DNA from: Nansenia antarctica
Lineage: Eukaryota > Chordata > Actinopteri > Argentiniformes > Microstomatidae
NCBI GenBank assembly: GCA_963989245.1
Contig: OZ022342.1
Coordinates: 15,397,495 to 15,461,494 of the forward strand
Length of the DNA stretch: 64,000 nt
Direction: 5' to 3'
The notes beneath the pieces were generated by a model, which was not told the DNA's origin, made no database searches, and saw only the letters and a list, made by a program, of their open reading frames with translations. Positions 61,846 to 64,000 of the stretch are shown here, piece by piece. Numbering within the stretch: the first letter of the stretch is position 1; each line of letters opens with the position of its first letter. The position numbers were made by a program, and so were the translations under genes.

Positions 61846-63673
61846 ATGCCCAACATAAAGATCTTCGGCGGCACCTCTCATCCGGACCTTTCCCACAGAA
61901 TTGCTGACCGCCTTGGACTTGAGCTGGGGAAGGTTGTGACTAAAAAATTCAGCAATCAGGAGACATGGTACGTAAAGCTGGCTAACTAACCTACAGTTGG
62001 TTTGACAGCCATGTTACGTTTAATACAACTAGCTATCTACTGGTAGCTAGCTAACTGACTGAAACGTGAATAATGTTGCTTGTTCGGAAGCTAGCTAGCT
62101 GGTCCACATGGCTGCGATTTCAGTCAGTGTGGTCGGTGCACATGTCCAGGTAGCTGGCACCAACGAGACTGGTTCATAGTGGTAATAGGTCAGTGGTTAT
62201 AACTTATAGCTATGTCATAAGTCATGTATATGAACGCAAGGAGTTTGCGTACTTCAACATAAAGTGCATAGGCCTAGCTTGCTAATGTTTCGTGCGTGGG
62301 AAGAGTAGCTAGGTGGCCATTTAGATGACCTTTCCTGGCCCACTTGCTCACACACATTTAGAGCTAGCTAGCTATAGCTAACTAAATATAAACGTAACCG
62401 ACACAGGCCTCCACGTCATGTTTTCAAGGCAGTGACCTAGCAAACTAACTATGCTCTCACCTGAAACAACATTGATGAACGAGAACACCAAATCAAACGT
62501 ATTTACTGACCCTGTCAGACTACAGTTAGTTACTATTACTGCACTTGACTTAAAACGTGCTGCTGTATTCTGACCACCTACCTCAGGGTAGATCATTTTA
62601 TCCTGGACCTGCATGATCCCTATGATAGTATCTCATTCCGGTTTTTTTGTTATAACAAACAACTTTTGGTTACATCACTGAATGTTAGAGTAGATTTTTT
62701 TTAACTAATATTCAGAAATCAACTCTCAATGTGTGTTGTCCATTGAGCAGGGCTGTGTTGTTTGCTGTAGTTTTGTATGAACACACTGATGTATGTATGT
62801 ATGTATGTATGCGTCACCATTCTGTCCTGTCACTATTTGTTTCTGCAGCGTGGAGATCGGGGAGAGTGTCAGAGGAGAGGATGTCTACATTGTCCAGAGT
62901 GGTTGCGGTGAAATCAATGATAACTTAATGGAGCTCCTTATCATGATCAATGCCTGTAAGATTGCCTCTGCCCAACGGGTGACAGCTGTCATCCCGTGTT
63001 ATCCTTATGCAAGACAAGACAAGAAGGACAAGGTGGGGGTGAGGAAAACATCAAGTTTTATTATTACACCAACTCACTCCATCAAGCAGTCCTTTTGCTG
63101 GAATTTCCTGCAAACATTAGGCTGTGCTTTGATAAAATGGCCTGTTTTGAATTGTAAGTACTTCTATTCTGCCAGTTTGGTGATTTCGAATGCAATAAAC
63201 AAAGCACCTCAACTCAATAACAAGACTTAATGGATCAGCATTGAATGAGCCTAGAGATTCTGCATCCTTGACGATATTACTCCACAGAGTCGAGCACCCA
63301 TCTCAGCGAAGCTAGTGGCCAACATGCTGTCAGTCTCTGGAGCTGATCACATCATCACAATGGACCTCCATGCCTCACAGATACAGGTGAGCACTTGGAC
63401 AGATCGTTTTTCTTGTTCCACCAGTGTATTGCAGTGACTTGTGTTGAAATGTCAATTAAGAAATGAGCAAACCTTGATTATATATGTGTCACCGTGAGTT
63501 GTATACTGCATGTCTTGTCATGGGTTTGCCTTACGACTACCTTTACAGGGTTTCTTTGATATCCCCGTGGACAATCTGTTTGCGGAGCCAGCTGTGCTGA
63601 AATGGATTAAAGAGAATATCAACGAGTGGAAGAATTGTACCATCGTGTCTCCTGATGCTGGAGGTGCAAAGAG
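61846..63673 (+). CDS. prps1: Ribose-phosphate pyrophosphokinase 1 (PRPP synthetase), first four exons; continues beyond the window
   Basis: Cytosolic enzyme making PRPP from ribose 5-phosphate and ATP for nucleotide synthesis and salvage. Coding exons seen: 61846-61967, 62849-63032, 63288-63386, 63549-63673; phases join and the last exon ends in phase 2 at a GT donor. The protein starts MPNIKIFGGTSHPDLS and continues [71 protein letters not shown] and IVSPDAGGAKR. The Mg/ATP-site His of MDLHASQ and the flexible-loop region KKDKSRAP are present. MPNIKIF and VYIVQSG favour PRPS1 over PRPS2. About 176 of roughly 318 residues lie in the window. Intron 61968-62848 contains a short (TATG)n run near 62791. 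Confidence 0.97.
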
Positions 63674-64000
63674 GTAAAAACAGAGGCCAATAGCCCGTGG
63701 TCCTATTATTGAACACGTCATCACTCTTAAGGGTCAAAGGAGACATCTATTGTGAATCAATGGCACTGAAAAGTTTAATGAGTTATTTTGAGGTACTCAT
63801 CACTTTCATATCTTTGAGGGGCTGGCTCTGTGGCATTGTCACCCAATGTAGTATCCCCCGGCCACTGTGAACAATCCAATTTAGCCTTTGCACTGCTGCT
63901 GTTTACAATACTACTGTTGCACATACCGTATTTTTGCACATTCCACATACCTCTTTGATATAGCCTCTTTTATACATATGTACATATTTATGTACTAACC
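63674..64000 (+). other. prps1 intron 4 (start)
   Basis: GT-started intron running off the window end. No coding sequence or recognised repeat. Confidence 0.7.

Noticed and set aside
62793..63230. 145-codon ORF extending prps1 exon 2 in both directions
   Set aside because: Read-through of flanking introns; only 62849-63032 matches PRPS1 and is bounded by AG and GT.

Overview
This is a eukaryotic window, almost certainly from a ray-finned (teleost) fish. The evidence is spliced vertebrate genes with GT/AG introns, long (CA)n/(TG)n tracts, 3'-ends of fish-type LINEs, tRNA-derived SINEs, Tc1 and palindromic MITE-type repeats. Two degraded copies of a short palindromic repeat (ends like ggaggctggtgg, core like gggctcattgta) resemble a repeat I associate with salmonids and relatives; that placement is weak. 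Every gene was identified by comparing translated exons with remembered human family members, not by a search.

Layout. (1) 1-21554, plus strand: the 3' two thirds of RB1 (retinoblastoma protein), 17 exons matching human exons 11-27, through the stop codon. The intron matching human intron 17 (2895-15963) holds two intronless class A GPCR genes on the opposite strand: a P2Y-family receptor (3325-4320) and lpar6 (10636-11685). LPAR6 sits in the same RB1 intron in mammals and birds. The intron also carries a 17-copy minisatellite, MITEs, a SINE and a LINE tail. (2) 23790-30993, plus: zdhhc15, a DHHC palmitoyltransferase, complete in 12 coding exons. (3) 32023-34370, minus: uprt, the uracil phosphoribosyltransferase homologue, complete in 7 exons and tail-to-tail with zdhhc15. 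(4) 34371-51538: a 17-kb gene-poor stretch with repeats and one GC-rich block that may be a first exon or promoter. (5) 51588-57056, plus: nexmif (KIAA2022), a short first coding exon plus one giant exon, followed by a long AT-rich 3' region. (6) 61846 to beyond the window, plus: prps1, first four coding exons.

Context. ZDHHC15, UPRT and NEXMIF are neighbours on human Xq13 and PRPS1 lies on Xq22, whereas RB1 and LPAR6 are on 13q14; here all are within 64 kb. PRPS1 makes PRPP and UPRT belongs to a PRPP-using family, but the chromosomal association need not be functional.

Most notable. Two genes carry tandem repeats that duplicate a 3' splice-acceptor cassette. In RB1 exon 19 (18102-18200) three 33-bp units give three in-frame acceptors immediately upstream of the conserved Ser608-type CDK site. 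In zdhhc15 (about 24471-24950) about nine 36-38 bp units resemble the real exon-3 acceptor, but each complete unit would introduce a stop codon. RB1 also lacks the proline-directed sites equivalent to human S567, S612 and T821, and nexmif appears to stop at a TAA embedded in a potential splice donor.
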